Shown: piece after piece, positions 9,359 through 17,941 of the stretch
How positions within the stretch are numbered: the first letter of the stretch is position 1
Layout of the letters: the number at the start of each line of letters is the position of its first letter
Assembly (NCBI RefSeq): GCF_006007965.1
Contig: NZ_CP040748.1
Span: 992,001-1,056,000 of the forward strand
Reading direction: 5' to 3'
DNA: 64,000 nt
Origin: Nocardioides jishulii
GTDB taxonomy: Bacteria > Actinomycetota > Actinomycetes > Propionibacteriales > Nocardioidaceae
The notes under the pieces: generated by a model
Databases searched by the model: none
What the model was told of the DNA's origin: nothing
The model's input: only the letters and a program-made list of their open reading frames with translations
Made by a program: the position numbers and the translations under genes

Positions 9359-10651
9359 CTAGGAGGCGCCCGCCTCGTGCAGGAAACCAGTTCCGGGCGC
9401 CTTGCGTCGACCCGTCGTCGCCAGGAAGGACTGGTAGGCGCGGTCGTCGTCGGCGGAGCCCGGCGCGGGGGACCAGCCGGAGGTGACCTGGTAGTCGGTG
9501 AGGATGTCGCGCAGGAAGGGCACCACGCTGGTGTCGTCGACGACCTGCCGGGCGACGCCGCGCAGGTCGAGGGGTCCTTCGGTGGGGCTCACCAGGTCGA
9601 TGACGCCACCCCACGAGCAGGTGAGGCTTCCGGCGCCGTGCTCGGCGAAGGCGTCGGCCAGCACCCCGGTGAGCAGGAAGATGCAGGCGTCACGCACGCC
9701 CGCCTCCTTCGTACGCAGGGCGTTGCCCACGCGCTTGGCCAGGTCGCCGCGCTCGATGACGTCGAGCAGTCCGGCCAGCGTCCGCACCTCGGGGGAGGCG
9801 GCGTTGAAGAGGATCAGCGACGAGGAACGCGCGCGACGGTGCGCCCAGCGCGTCATCGCGTCCTCCCAGTAGAGCTCCTGGGTGCCCGGTGGCAGGCCCG
9901 CGTCGGCGACGGCCTCGAGCAGCGCGTCCTCGTTGGTGAGGAGGAAGATGGCCGGTTCGCCTGCCTGCGGGTGGGCGGGGTCGTGCGGGCGTTCGCCCAG
10001 CTCGGCGAGGTCGGCGATCTCGCCACCACGCTCCATCAGCAGCTCGATGAGACCCAGGTAGACCGGGCGCGGGACCAGGTTGTCGCTGAGGTCGGGCAGC
10101 ACGAACTCGTCGATCCACCACTGGGTGGCGGCGGCGATGGCCTCCTCGAGGCGGCTGCGTCCGGGCGTGCTGGCCGTGGCCGATCCGTGGGAGGAGGAGC
10201 CGCCACCGAGGAGGCGTCCGAGACGACCCTTGCGGGAGGGGCGCTGGTGCACCGGCGTCTCGACGGTCTCGCCGCGGGCGGCCATGCGGTCGGTCAGCGC
10301 ACGGGTGATGATCTCGGCCAGGTCACCCTGGTCCAGGGCCAGCAGCAGCGGGACGCCGATGTCGAGGGAGAACGGGTCCTCGTGGGTGACCACGTGGGCG
10401 TTGCCCACCACCCGGATCTGCTCGGGGGCCGGGGTGCCGGACTCCATGGCGACCGTGCGAACGAAGTGCCACAGGCCGGGCTGCTCCAGGGGGCCGACGG
10501 AGGTGGCTCCCTGCAGCATGGAGCTGGCGTCGACGGTGTAGACCTGCTGCCACAGGGTGGCCAGCCACTCCTGGCCGGGGGCCGGGGAGTTCTGGGCAGG
10601 AACCGGAGTTCCCGTCGGCAGGCCGAGGTCTCCTACAGCGATGTCCGTCAC
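9359..10651 (-). CDS. degenerate M48-peptidase-like protein of unknown function
   Basis: 430 aa. I do not recognise a named family, but residues about 60-125 follow the layout of M48 metallopeptidases: a segment starting [13 protein letters not shown], then PEQIRVV, then [19 protein letters not shown]. In active M48 proteases the last stretch carries the zinc motif HExxH; here the equivalent is ITRALTDR, with neither His nor Glu in place. A charged, flexible linker follows (about 135-165). The rest is predicted cytoplasmic with no membrane segment. It starts at GTG and ends 10 nt before valS. A non-catalytic binding or scaffold role is inference. Confidence 0.8.
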   Translation of the reverse strand: MTDIAVGDLGLPTGTPVPAQNSPAPGQEWLATLWQQVYTVDASSMLQGATSVGPLEQPGLWHFVRTVAMESGTPAPEQIRVVGNAHVVTHEDPFSLDIGVPLLLALDQGDLAEIITRALTDRMAARGETVETPVHQRPSRKGRLGRLLGGGSSSHGSATASTPGRSRLEEAIAAATQWWIDEFVLPDLSDNLVPRPVYLGLIELLMERGGEIADLAELGERPHDPAHPQAGEPAIFLLTNEDALLEAVADAGLPPGTQELYWEDAMTRWAHRRARSSSLILFNAASPEVRTLAGLLDVIERGDLAKRVGNALRTKEAGVRDACIFLLTGVLADAFAEHGAGSLTCSWGGVIDLVSPTEGPLDLRGVARQVVDDTSVVPFLRDILTDYQVTSGWSPAPGSADDDRAYQSFLATTGRRKAPGTGFLHEAGAS

Positions 10652-10768
10652 GTCACCCTCCCTGGGCGGGGTCTCCCGGGGCTGTCCCGAGGGATTTTGA
10701 TCGTAACGGCGGCATCAGACGAAATGTGCTGGTTCCGGCGAACTCCCGCTCTGGGCGTGACCTGCGGG

Positions 10769-11590
10769 TCAGCCGCGTGCGCGACCGCCGGTCCAGGGCT
10801 TCGCGGAGCCCTCCTCGATCCCGGCGCGGATCTTCTTCTCCACCATGGCGGCGATCCGGTTGGCCAGCTTCGGCACCGGCCGGTCGCTGAACCAGTCGGC
10901 GTCGAACCAGCCGCGCTCGTCCCAGTAGGCTGCGTCGACGGGGCCCTCGGAGCGCCCGCCCTCGACCAGGAGTCGGGCCACCCGGAAGCCGATCAGGTCG
11001 GCGACCGTCTGCTTCGGCTCCACCGGGTCCAGGGCCTGGGCGTGCAGGGTCCGGACCAGCTCGTCGAGCGCGCGGTCCACCTTCTCGCGGTAGGGAGCCT
11101 TGGCCAGCCCGGGCCCGTTGACCCCGAGCTGGCCGACGGTGTGGAAGCCCCAGCGGCGTACGGCACTGCTCAGGTAGCCGAGTGCGGCGTCGTGACCGGC
11201 GCCCGCGGCGGTCGAGACCAGGACCGCCGGCTTGCCGACGTACGCCGGGCGGTGGATGAGGTAGGCGAAGTGGTCGACGAACCGCTTCATGGTCGCCGAG
11301 ACGTGGAAGGAGTGCACCGGGGTGGCGAAGACCACCAGGTCGGCGGCGTCCATCAGCGCACGGGCCGGTGAGGTGCGTTCGAAGGAGGGGCAGCTCTGCT
11401 CCCCGGCCGTCATGCACGACAGGCAGGCGGGACAGCTGGGCCCGAGGTCGAGGTCGTCGGTGGTGACGACGTCCACCTCGACCGTGAGGGAGGGATCCAC
11501 GGCGCGGACCCGCTCCAGGAGCTGGGTGACGAGTGCCCCGGTGGTGCCGGTGCTGCCGTGGCCGGTCCCCATGATCACGCCGATGCGCAC
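10769..11590 (-). CDS. NAD(P)H-dependent FMN reductase / flavodoxin-fold protein
   Basis: 273 aa starting at GTG with AGGAAAGG upstream. The N-terminus has the flavodoxin-like FMN phosphate loop GTGHGSTGTTGAL after a beta strand (MRIGVIM). A Cys-rich segment, CPACLSCMTAGEQSC (about residues 53-67), resembles the motif of iron-sulfur-flavoprotein-type or multimeric flavodoxin WrbA-like oxidoreductases. TPVHSFHVSATMKRFVDH is the usual second flavin-contact loop. Substrate is unknown. The gene stands alone. Its promoter overlaps an inverted repeat (11605-11630), so it is probably controlled by a dedicated repressor not seen in the window. Confidence 0.82.
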   Translation of the reverse strand: MRIGVIMGTGHGSTGTTGALVTQLLERVRAVDPSLTVEVDVVTTDDLDLGPSCPACLSCMTAGEQSCPSFERTSPARALMDAADLVVFATPVHSFHVSATMKRFVDHFAYLIHRPAYVGKPAVLVSTAAGAGHDAALGYLSSAVRRWGFHTVGQLGVNGPGLAKAPYREKVDRALDELVRTLHAQALDPVEPKQTVADLIGFRVARLLVEGGRSEGPVDAAYWDERGWFDADWFSDRPVPKLANRIAAMVEKKIRAGIEEGSAKPWTGGRARG

Positions 11591-11604
11591 GACTGCGCCC
11601 CTTT

Positions 11605-11630
11605 CCTCGAAGGTCTATATCCTATCGAGG
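11605..11630 (-). promoter_or_regulatory. inverted repeat over the promoter of the flavodoxin-like gene
   Basis: CCTCGA and TCGAGG face each other across 14 nt. The spacer contains, on the minus strand, TAGGAT and TATAGA, either of which could be the -10 box. The site is 15 nt upstream of the GTG start. Overlap of a palindrome with -10 elements is typical of a repressor operator (TetR or MarR size). Confidence 0.45.
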
Positions 11631-11659
11631 GCCGCGCAGCCGTGCGCCGGAAACTCGTG

Positions 11660-12547
11660 TCAGCGCCGCACGCGCACCGTGGTCGACGCGGTGCTCCTCA
11701 GGTGGCCGCCGCCGGCCGGGGTGAAGGTCACCGTGACCTTGTGGCGTCCGGGGCGCAGCTTCCGCGGCAGCGCGGTACGGAAGGAGACTCCCTTCCTCAC
11801 CGTGCGGGTGGCCAGGACGCGCTTGCCCACGGTGACCTTGACGGTGCCGGTCGGCTGCGCGGTCGCGCCCTTGCCCTTGGCCAGGGTCACGACGACCTTG
11901 GCCGGGGCCTTGCCGACCCGCTGCACCTTCTTGGTGAGCTTGGCCTTGAGCACCGGCTTGACGGCGGGGGCAGGGGCCGGGGGAGTGGCGGTACGCCCGT
12001 CCACCGGGATCCGGATGACCGGCGTGCTCGCCGGCGTGCAGGTGATCGCGACGGTCCAGGCGGCGACGGTGAACTCGACCCTCAGGGCACCGGGAGTGAG
12101 GGCCACCGTCGCCCGCGACGACGCGACCCGTCCGGTGAGCACGGGCAGGTCGGTCGGGGCGCCGGGGGTGATCGTCACGTCGCGGCTCCCGGCCAGCGGG
12201 ACGGCGACCCCGTCGACGGTCGTCGCCATCGAGCTGCGGATCGTGACCGTGAGCGGGTCGTTGACGTCGGGGATGACCGGTCGGCCGGTGGTCATGGTGA
12301 GGTTCACCGCGTCGCCGTCGGCCGTGGCCGTGAGCTCCGCGGTCACCGGCATCTCGAAGGCGGTGGGCGCCGGGACCAGGGCGCTCTTCTCCGGCAGGCA
12401 GGTGTAGTCGAGCGAGGCGCTGGTGGCGGCCGTGGCAGGAACGGCGACGAGCAGCGAGGCGGCCAGAGCTCCTGTGGCCAGAGCTCCCGTGGCCAGAGCT
12501 CCCCTGGCCAGGGTGGTGACGCGGTGGGCGTGCAGGGCGACGGTCAC
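11660..12547 (-). CDS. exported protein with DUF6801-like and Ig-like domains
   Basis: 295 aa from the GTG at 12547, which has GAGGAG 7 nt upstream; the frame is open further upstream (to 12649) but without a ribosome site. A signal peptide is clear: basic start, hydrophobic GALATGALATGALAASLLVAV, and probable cleavage after ATA. The mature part has an N-terminal beta domain with LDYTCLP (DUF6801-like), a Pro/Ala linker, and a C-terminal Ig-like domain of the Big_3 type rich in VTVTF strands. It is probably secreted or wall-associated. The gene is divergent from folC. Confidence 0.82.
   Translation of the reverse strand: MTVALHAHRVTTLARGALATGALATGALAASLLVAVPATAATSASLDYTCLPEKSALVPAPTAFEMPVTAELTATADGDAVNLTMTTGRPVIPDVNDPLTVTIRSSMATTVDGVAVPLAGSRDVTITPGAPTDLPVLTGRVASSRATVALTPGALRVEFTVAAWTVAITCTPASTPVIRIPVDGRTATPPAPAPAVKPVLKAKLTKKVQRVGKAPAKVVVTLAKGKGATAQPTGTVKVTVGKRVLATRTVRKGVSFRTALPRKLRPGRHKVTVTFTPAGGGHLRSTASTTVRVRR
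12461..12510 (-). repeat. three 15-bp tandem repeats inside a signal-peptide coding region
   Basis: Units of GGCCAGAGCTCC plus three variable bases are repeated three times and partly a fourth (plus-strand reading). They encode repeats of GALAT in the hydrophobic core of the signal peptide. Copy-number change would lengthen or shorten the signal peptide in frame. Confidence 0.8.
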
Positions 12548-12724
12548 TGGCGGACTCCTCAAGGGCTGTGCCGGCGGAGCGAGCTGGCGGGCTGGCTGGG
12601 TCGGGGCTGACGCCTGAGTGTCGGCGCTGCCGGGTGTGGCGTCAGCCACTTCGACAGGTCATCCCAAGGATTGGGTATGAGGTGGTCCAGTGGCGAGGGT
12701 GCGGGTCTCTGCGGACCCAGCGCC

Positions 12725-12730
12725 TAGAAT
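12725..12730 (+). promoter_or_regulatory. -10 box (TAGAAT) for leaderless folC
   Basis: TAGAAT, a near-consensus -10 hexamer, ends 9 nt before the folC ATG at 12740, and there is no Shine-Dalgarno. This is the leaderless arrangement. Confidence 0.55.
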
Positions 12731-12739
12731 CAACGAGCG

Positions 12740-14134
12740 ATGACCCATACTCCTGACGCCCCTGAGGGCCCCCGTTTTGCGCAGACCTACGACGAGGTCA
12801 GCGACGCGCTCCTGTCCCGGTGGCCCGAGACCCGTCTCGAGCCCTCGCTCGACCGCATCGAGGCCTTCACCGAGCTGCTCGGAGACCCGCAGCGTGCCTA
12901 CCAGGTCGTGCACCTGACCGGCACCAACGGCAAGACCTCCACCGCGCGGATGATCGACACCCTCCTGCAGGCCCTCGACCTGCGCACGGGGCGCTTCACC
13001 TCGCCGCACGTCGAGAAGATGAGCGAGCGGATCTGCCTCGACGGTCAGCCCTTGAGCGACGAGGCCTTCGTCGAGGCGTTCAACGACGTCGCGCCCTACA
13101 CGCACCTCGTGGACTCGGCCAGCGAGCACCCGCTCTCCTTCTTCGAGACCGTCGTCGGGATGGCATTCGCCGCCTTTGCCGACGCCCCGGTCGACGTCGC
13201 GGTGGTCGAGGTGGGCATGGGCGGCTCGTGGGACGCCACCAACGTCGCCGACGCCCAGGTCGCGGTCGTGCTGCCGATCGCGCTCGACCACGCCAAGTAC
13301 CTGGGCGAGACCGCCGTCGAGATCGCCCGTGAGAAGGCCGGCATCATCAAGCCCGGCAGCCACGCCGTGCTCGCGGAGCAGACCCCGGAGGTCGCGGCCG
13401 TGCTGCTCGAGCGCGCGGCGGAGGTCGGCGCCACGATCGTGCGCGAGGGCATGGAGTTCGGCGTCATCTCGCGGGTGCCCGCGGTCGGAGGCCAGATGGT
13501 CTCCATCCAGGGCCTGCGAGCCCGCTTCGACGACCTCTTCCTCCCCCTGCACGGCGCCCACCAGGCCCAGAACGCGGCCGTCGCCCTCGCCTCGGTGGAG
13601 GCGCTGCTGGGGGAGAGCCCCCTCGACGAGGAGCTGGTGCGCGCCGCGTTCGCCGCCTTCACCTCGCCGGGCCGCCTCGAGGTCGTACGCCGCTCGCCCA
13701 CGGTTCTCCTCGACGCCGCGCACAACCCGCACGGTGCCCGGGCGACCGCAGCGGCACTGGAGGACTCCTTCGCCTTCGAGCCGCTGATCGGCGTGATCGG
13801 CGTGATGAACGACAAGGACTACGAGGGCGTCGTCGCTGCCTTCGAGCCGCACCTCGAGCACCTGATCGTCACCCAGAACTCGACCCCGCGGTCCATGAGC
13901 GCCGAGTCGCTGGGCGAGATCGCCCGCGGCGTCTTCGGTGAGGACCGCGTCACCGTCGTGCCCGACCTGGCCGACGCCATCGACCGGGCCGCCACGCTCG
14001 CGGAGGCTGGTCAGGCGTTCGGCGGCGGCCTCGGAGCCGGCGCCGTCCTGGTGACCGGCTCGGTCGTCACCGTGGGGGAGGCCCGCGCCATGCTGCGCCG
14101 GCGTGACCGCACTGCTGGAGGCTCCGATGACTGA
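12740..14134 (+). CDS. folC: bifunctional folylpolyglutamate synthase / dihydrofolate synthase
   Basis: 464 aa Mur-ligase-family enzyme. The P-loop GTNGKT is at 61-66, FTSPHVEKMSERI is the typical next motif, and VVEVGMGGSWDATN carries the family metal/substrate motif. HNPHGA in the C-terminal domain is the folate-ligase signature. It adds glutamate to dihydropteroate and to reduced folates. The ATG at 12740 follows TAGAAT closely, indicating a leaderless message. The 3' end overlaps the DUF4233 gene by 8 nt. This is usually followed by ndk in actinobacteria; here a MocR regulator and an oxidase gene lie between. Confidence 0.95.
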   Translation: MTHTPDAPEGPRFAQTYDEVSDALLSRWPETRLEPSLDRIEAFTELLGDPQRAYQVVHLTGTNGKTSTARMIDTLLQALDLRTGRFTSPHVEKMSERICLDGQPLSDEAFVEAFNDVAPYTHLVDSASEHPLSFFETVVGMAFAAFADAPVDVAVVEVGMGGSWDATNVADAQVAVVLPIALDHAKYLGETAVEIAREKAGIIKPGSHAVLAEQTPEVAAVLLERAAEVGATIVREGMEFGVISRVPAVGGQMVSIQGLRARFDDLFLPLHGAHQAQNAAVALASVEALLGESPLDEELVRAAFAAFTSPGRLEVVRRSPTVLLDAAHNPHGARATAAALEDSFAFEPLIGVIGVMNDKDYEGVVAAFEPHLEHLIVTQNSTPRSMSAESLGEIARGVFGEDRVTVVPDLADAIDRAATLAEAGQAFGGGLGAGAVLVTGSVVTVGEARAMLRRRDRTAGGSDD

Positions 14135-14585
14135 TCCCGTGCCCACCGGCGTCGACCCCGACGACGCAGCGGCCGTGACCCCCGAGGAGACCCCGGAGGA
14201 GATCGTCGCCCGCAACCTCGCCAAGTCGCCGACCCGCGGGATGTGCGCCGCGATCCTCGCGCTCCAGTCGATCGCCCTGGGTCTCACCACGCCGGTGATG
14301 ATCATGGTGGCCGACGTGCCGCAGGGTGTGGCGCTGGTGATCGGGCTCGGCCTGGCCGTCCTCTGCCTGCTCGCCGCCGGGATGCTGCGTCGACCCTGGG
14401 CCTACCACCTGGGCACGGCGATCCAGGTCGCCTCGCTCGCGCTGGGCTTCGTGATCCCCCTGATGTTCGTGCTGGGCGTCATCTTCGCCGTGCTCTGGGG
14501 CGGCGCGATCGCGCTCGGCCGCAAGATCGAGCGCGAGAAGGCGGCTGCCTGGCAGGCATGGCTGGTGGAGCAGAAGAGCGCCTGA
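14127..14585 (+). CDS. DUF4233 family small membrane protein
   Basis: 152 aa from the ATG at 14127, which has GGAGG 6 nt upstream inside folC. About 40 polar, acidic residues precede four hydrophobic segments (roughly residues 40-135), then a charged tail. DUF4233 proteins commonly follow folC in actinobacteria; their function is not known. The 8-nt overlap with folC suggests translational coupling. The gene ends 6 nt before the convergent mocR-type gene. Confidence 0.85.
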   Translation: MTDPVPTGVDPDDAAAVTPEETPEEIVARNLAKSPTRGMCAAILALQSIALGLTTPVMIMVADVPQGVALVIGLGLAVLCLLAAGMLRRPWAYHLGTAIQVASLALGFVIPLMFVLGVIFAVLWGGAIALGRKIEREKAAAWQAWLVEQKSA

Positions 14586-14591
14586 CCGGCC

Positions 14592-15938
14592 TCAGCGCAA
14601 CGCCCGGACGAGGACGTCGAGCGCGCGGTCCAGCTCGGCGTCGTCCGGACCCCCGAAGCCGACCACCAGCCCGCTGAGCCCTGCGCTGCGGCAGTAGGTG
14701 GAGAGCAGGTTGACCCGGAACCCCGCCTCCTCGGCGGCCTTCCGGGCGGCCACCGCCCGTTCCTCCTCCAGCAGCCACGTCGAGTACATGCCGGCGACCG
14801 GGCCGGCGAGCTCGGCGTACGGCGACAGGGCCGCGACCACCCGCGGTGCGCGCTCGGCGTACGCACGTCTCGCCGCGCGTACGACCGCGTCGACGTGGCC
14901 GTCGCGCAGCATCACCGCGAACGCCGCCTGCACCGCCCACGGCGGGGTGTCGTGGGTGAGGGCGCGGAAGGCGTCGACGGTCGGACGCAGGCCGTCGGGC
15001 AGCACCGCCCAGCCCAGCCTCAGGGACGGCATCACCGACTTCGACGCCGTCCCGAGCAGCGCGACCTGTCCACGCGCCATGGCAGCCAGCGCAGGCACGG
15101 GGGCCACGTCGTAGCGGAACTCGGAGTCGTAGTCGTCCTCGATGACGAGCACCCCGGTGCGCTCTGCCTCGGCCAGCAGCCGGACCCGTTCGTCGGCACC
15201 CATCACGTGGCCCAAGGGGTGCTGGTGGGCCGGCGTCACGTAGACCGCAGCGAGCCCGGACAGGTCGCCCACGGGACCGGCGGCCGGCAGGTCGACCACC
15301 TGCCGTCCACTCGCCAGGACCACCGCCACCGCGGCGCGGTAGCCCGGGTCCTCCACCCCGACGGGCAGCGGGGGCAGCCCGGTCAGCACGTGGCGCAGCC
15401 CCTGGGTGGTGCCGCTGGTGACCAGCACGTCGTCGGGATCGACGTCGAGGCCGCGGGTCCGGGCGATCCGCTCGGCGAGGGCTGTGCGCAAGGCTGGGAG
15501 GCCGAGCGGATCGTCGTAGCCGCGCGGAGGGGTGGCGTCGGTGACGCTGCGCCAGGCGCGGCGCCAGGCAGCTCTCGTCGTGCGCGGCAGGGGGGTCGGT
15601 CGCCACGGCGTGCCGGCATCCATCGGCACCAGCGGGGGTGACGGTGTGGCGGTGGCTCGTGGTGCGGCCTGGCGTCGGGCGACCTCGGGGCCGGCCGAGA
15701 CCCACGTCCCCGACCCGGTGCGTCCCTCGAGCCAGCCCTCGGCCCGCAGCTGGTCCCAGGCGGTGTCGACCGTGGCCCGGGAGATCCCCAGCTCGGAAGC
15801 CAGGGCTCGGGTGCTGGGCAGGCGGTCGCCCACGACGAGGGTGCCGTCGAGGGCCAGGCGCCGTACGCCGTCGGCGAGCTGCACGCTCAGCGGCGTACGG
15901 GAGTCGCGGTCGAGGCGCACCGGCAGGGGAGTGGTCAC
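14592..15938 (-). CDS. MocR-type transcriptional regulator (GntR winged helix fused to a PLP aminotransferase-like domain)
   Basis: 448 aa from the GTG at 15938. Residues 1-75 form a GntR winged helix containing DRLPSTRALASELGISRA. The rest is a fold-type I aminotransferase-like domain with GTASKS, whose Lys is the expected PLP Schiff-base residue, and IEDDYDSEFRY, typical of MocR. The frame is open to 16154, but that would run through the divergent gene; the domain starts right after the GTG. Regulators of this type (PdxR, GabR) sense PLP or amines. The divergent neighbour is a pyridoxamine-phosphate-oxidase-like protein, so control of vitamin B6 metabolism is the likely role. Confidence 0.9.
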   Translation of the reverse strand: MTTPLPVRLDRDSRTPLSVQLADGVRRLALDGTLVVGDRLPSTRALASELGISRATVDTAWDQLRAEGWLEGRTGSGTWVSAGPEVARRQAAPRATATPSPPLVPMDAGTPWRPTPLPRTTRAAWRRAWRSVTDATPPRGYDDPLGLPALRTALAERIARTRGLDVDPDDVLVTSGTTQGLRHVLTGLPPLPVGVEDPGYRAAVAVVLASGRQVVDLPAAGPVGDLSGLAAVYVTPAHQHPLGHVMGADERVRLLAEAERTGVLVIEDDYDSEFRYDVAPVPALAAMARGQVALLGTASKSVMPSLRLGWAVLPDGLRPTVDAFRALTHDTPPWAVQAAFAVMLRDGHVDAVVRAARRAYAERAPRVVAALSPYAELAGPVAGMYSTWLLEEERAVAARKAAEEAGFRVNLLSTYCRSAGLSGLVVGFGGPDDAELDRALDVLVRALR

Positions 15939-15958
15939 AGGGTCAGCCTCACTGCCGG

Positions 15959-16008
15959 AAGTGGCCTGTCGATAAGGGTCTGGATTGGCCCGTTGCATCG
16001 GGCCACTT
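15959..16008. promoter_or_regulatory. candidate MocR operator in the divergent promoter region
   Basis: AAGTGGCC (15959-15966) and GGCCACTT (16001-16008) form an inverted repeat 34 nt apart, each with GTCGA within a few bases on its 3' side. Between them lies another inverted repeat, TGGCCCG-N6-CGGGCCA (15986-16005). All sites sit in the 88-nt gap between the divergent starts. Confidence 0.5.
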
Positions 16009-16026
16009 GTCGAGAACGATGGTCGC

Positions 16027-16788
16027 ATGAGCTCGATCTCCTCTGACGTCGCATCCACCCTCCCGTCTGCCGAAGCGTTCGCCCTCCCGCTGGAGCCCAC
16101 CGCCCGCACCACCGTCACCCGAGGACGCAACCGGGTGGTCGCCGACCGGGCCAAGCTGCTGGACCTGCTGGCCGACGGGTTGATGGCCCACGTCGGCGTC
16201 GACGGCGGCGACCACCCCGTCGTGCTGCCGTGCGCCTACGCCGTCGCCGTCGACGGTCCCGACGAGGGAGGCACGCTCTACCTCCACGGCTCCGTGGCGG
16301 CCGGCTGGATCCGCCGTCTGCTGGCCGATCCCGCCCGGGCGACCGTCTGCGTCACCGTCACCGAACTCGACGGGCTGGTCACCGCCCGCTCGCCCTTCCA
16401 CCACTCCATGAACTACCGCTCGGCCGTGGTGGTGGGTCGTGCCCGTGAGGTGGTCGACCCGGACGAGCGGCGGCACGCGCTCGACCTCGTGGTGGACCAC
16501 ATGGTCCCGGGTCGCTCGGCGACCTTGCGCCCGAGCACCCGCAAGGAGCTGGCAGCCACGGCCGTCCTGGCGGTGCCCCTGGCCGAGGCGTCGATGAAGG
16601 AGCGGGCGGGGGGACCGGTCGACGACGAGGCCGACGTGGCGACCGGGACGTGGGGCGGGCACATCCCGCTGCGACGGGTGGCCGACGCCCCACTCCCTGA
16701 CCCCGACGCCAGTGGTGCGGTGCCCCAGGACGTGGCCGCCCGGGCCGCGGGGTTGGCCGATCGTGCCGTTCGGGCTACGGCTCGTTAG
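16027..16788 (+). CDS. pyridoxamine 5'-phosphate oxidase-like FMN-binding split-barrel protein
   Basis: 253 aa from the ATG at 16027. The fold is the flavin split barrel used by PNPOx and by many F420/FMN reductases. RARSPFHHSMNYRSAVVVGRA-like segments (around TARSPFHHSMNYRS) match the FMN-binding strands. It is longer than classical PdxH and lacks its usual C-terminal motif, so a B6 salvage or flavin reductase role is not certain. It is divergent from the MocR gene and probably regulated by it. ndk follows after 9 nt but has its own leaderless promoter inside this gene's end. Confidence 0.8.
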   Translation: MSSISSDVASTLPSAEAFALPLEPTARTTVTRGRNRVVADRAKLLDLLADGLMAHVGVDGGDHPVVLPCAYAVAVDGPDEGGTLYLHGSVAAGWIRRLLADPARATVCVTVTELDGLVTARSPFHHSMNYRSAVVVGRAREVVDPDERRHALDLVVDHMVPGRSATLRPSTRKELAATAVLAVPLAEASMKERAGGPVDDEADVATGTWGGHIPLRRVADAPLPDPDASGAVPQDVAARAAGLADRAVRATAR

Positions 16789-16791
16789 GCT
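16786..16791 (+). promoter_or_regulatory. -10 box (TAGGCT) for leaderless ndk
   Basis: TAGGCT overlaps the stop codon of the upstream gene and ends 6 nt before the ndk ATG. No Shine-Dalgarno is present. Confidence 0.5.
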
Positions 16792-16797
16792 GACTCC

Positions 16798-17205
16798 ATG
16801 ACTCAGCGCACCTTCGTCCTGCTCAAGCCCGACGCCGTCAAGCGGGGTCTGGTCGGCCAGATCCTGGCCCGCTTCGAGTCGAAGGGTCTGCGCATCGTCG
16901 CGCTCGAGCAGCGCACCATCGACGCCGCCCAGGCTGATGGGCACTACGCCGAGCACGTCGAGCGCGACTTCTACCCGCCGCTGCGCGACTTCGTGACCTC
17001 CGGTCCGCTCGTCGCCCTCGTGCTCGAGGGTGACGAGGCCGTCCAGGTCGTCCGGGCGCTCAACGGCGCCACCGACGGTCGTCAGGCCGCCCCCGGCACC
17101 ATCCGCGGCGACTACTCCCTCTCCAACCGCGAGAACCTCGTGCACGGCTCCGACAGCCCCGAGTCGGCCGAGCGCGAGATCGCCCTCTGGTTCCCCGCTC
17201 TCTGA
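16798..17205 (+). CDS. ndk: nucleoside diphosphate kinase
   Basis: 135 aa, the normal size. The phosphohistidine is His116 in NLVHGSDSPESAEREI, and the ATP-binding start TFVLLKPDAVKRG is intact. It balances NTP pools using ATP. The ATG is close to a TAGGCT box, so the message is probably leaderless. The next gene on the strand begins 27 nt later with a strong ribosome site, so they probably form a two-gene unit ending at the hairpin at 17942-17977. Confidence 0.97.
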   Translation: MTQRTFVLLKPDAVKRGLVGQILARFESKGLRIVALEQRTIDAAQADGHYAEHVERDFYPPLRDFVTSGPLVALVLEGDEAVQVVRALNGATDGRQAAPGTIRGDYSLSNRENLVHGSDSPESAEREIALWFPAL

Positions 17206-17232
17206 GCCCCACCCGCACGGAGGCAACACCTG

Positions 17233-17934
17233 ATGGGCACCACCCTCGCCGCCCGTCTCGCCGACTGGATCGACGGACTCGGCCTGACCGAGCACCTGGC
17301 CGACGCCGGCCTGCCCAGCTTCACCCGTGACGACGACGGTGTCGTCACGTGGACGGAGGCCGGCACCGGTGAGCCGCTCTCCGAGGAGCGTCTGGTCCAG
17401 CTGGACTCCTCCTTGCGCGACCAGGGGGACGACCCGGCCCACGGCGTGCCCGTGGCCCTCGTCCTCCTGGCCCGCAAGGCGCGGCTGCGTGCTGAGCTGC
17501 TGGGGACCCCTGCCTGGACCTACGAGCACCTGGCCCAGGTGCGCGACGCCTCGGTCAACGCGACCCGTTTCTGGGTGCACAAGCAGGCCCAGGCCCACCA
17601 CCTGCTCACCGTGAGCACGGGCGAGCACCTGCTCGTGCCCGCCTTCCAGCTCACGCCGGCGGGAGACGTACGCCCCGAGCTGCTGCCCGTGCTCGAGCCG
17701 CTGCTCGCCTCGGGCACCGACCCGTGGGACGTGTGGATCTGGCTGACCCAGCCGGCGGGCCTCCTCAGCGGCGGCGTCCCGGAGCAGGTCGTGGCCGACG
17801 CCGAGGAGGCGCCCCTGGTCGCGTACGCCGCCCGCAAGCTCGCCGAGCGCGCGGCGGCCTCGCCGAGGAAGGCCCCTCGTCCCGCCCCCGCCGCACCGCC
17901 CTCCGGCGGGTGCGGTTGCGGCGGCCACCACTGA
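17233..17934 (+). CDS. MbcA/ParS-like (antitoxin toxin-binding-type) protein with Cys/His tail
   Basis: 233 aa with GGAGG upstream of the ATG. The N-terminal 95 residues are helical and unrecognised. Residues about 110-195 follow the pattern of MbcA/ParS/Xre antitoxin toxin-binding domains: FWVHKQAQAHHLL, LLVPAFQL, then WIWLTQPAGLLSGGVPEQV. The C-terminus is Pro/Ala-rich and ends GGCGCGGHH, a possible metal-binding tail. No RES-domain toxin gene is next to it, and it follows ndk, so it is probably not a simple antitoxin. Function is unknown. Confidence 0.75.
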   Translation: MGTTLAARLADWIDGLGLTEHLADAGLPSFTRDDDGVVTWTEAGTGEPLSEERLVQLDSSLRDQGDDPAHGVPVALVLLARKARLRAELLGTPAWTYEHLAQVRDASVNATRFWVHKQAQAHHLLTVSTGEHLLVPAFQLTPAGDVRPELLPVLEPLLASGTDPWDVWIWLTQPAGLLSGGVPEQVVADAEEAPLVAYAARKLAERAAASPRKAPRPAPAAPPSGGCGCGGHH

Positions 17935-17941
17935 CGTCCGG

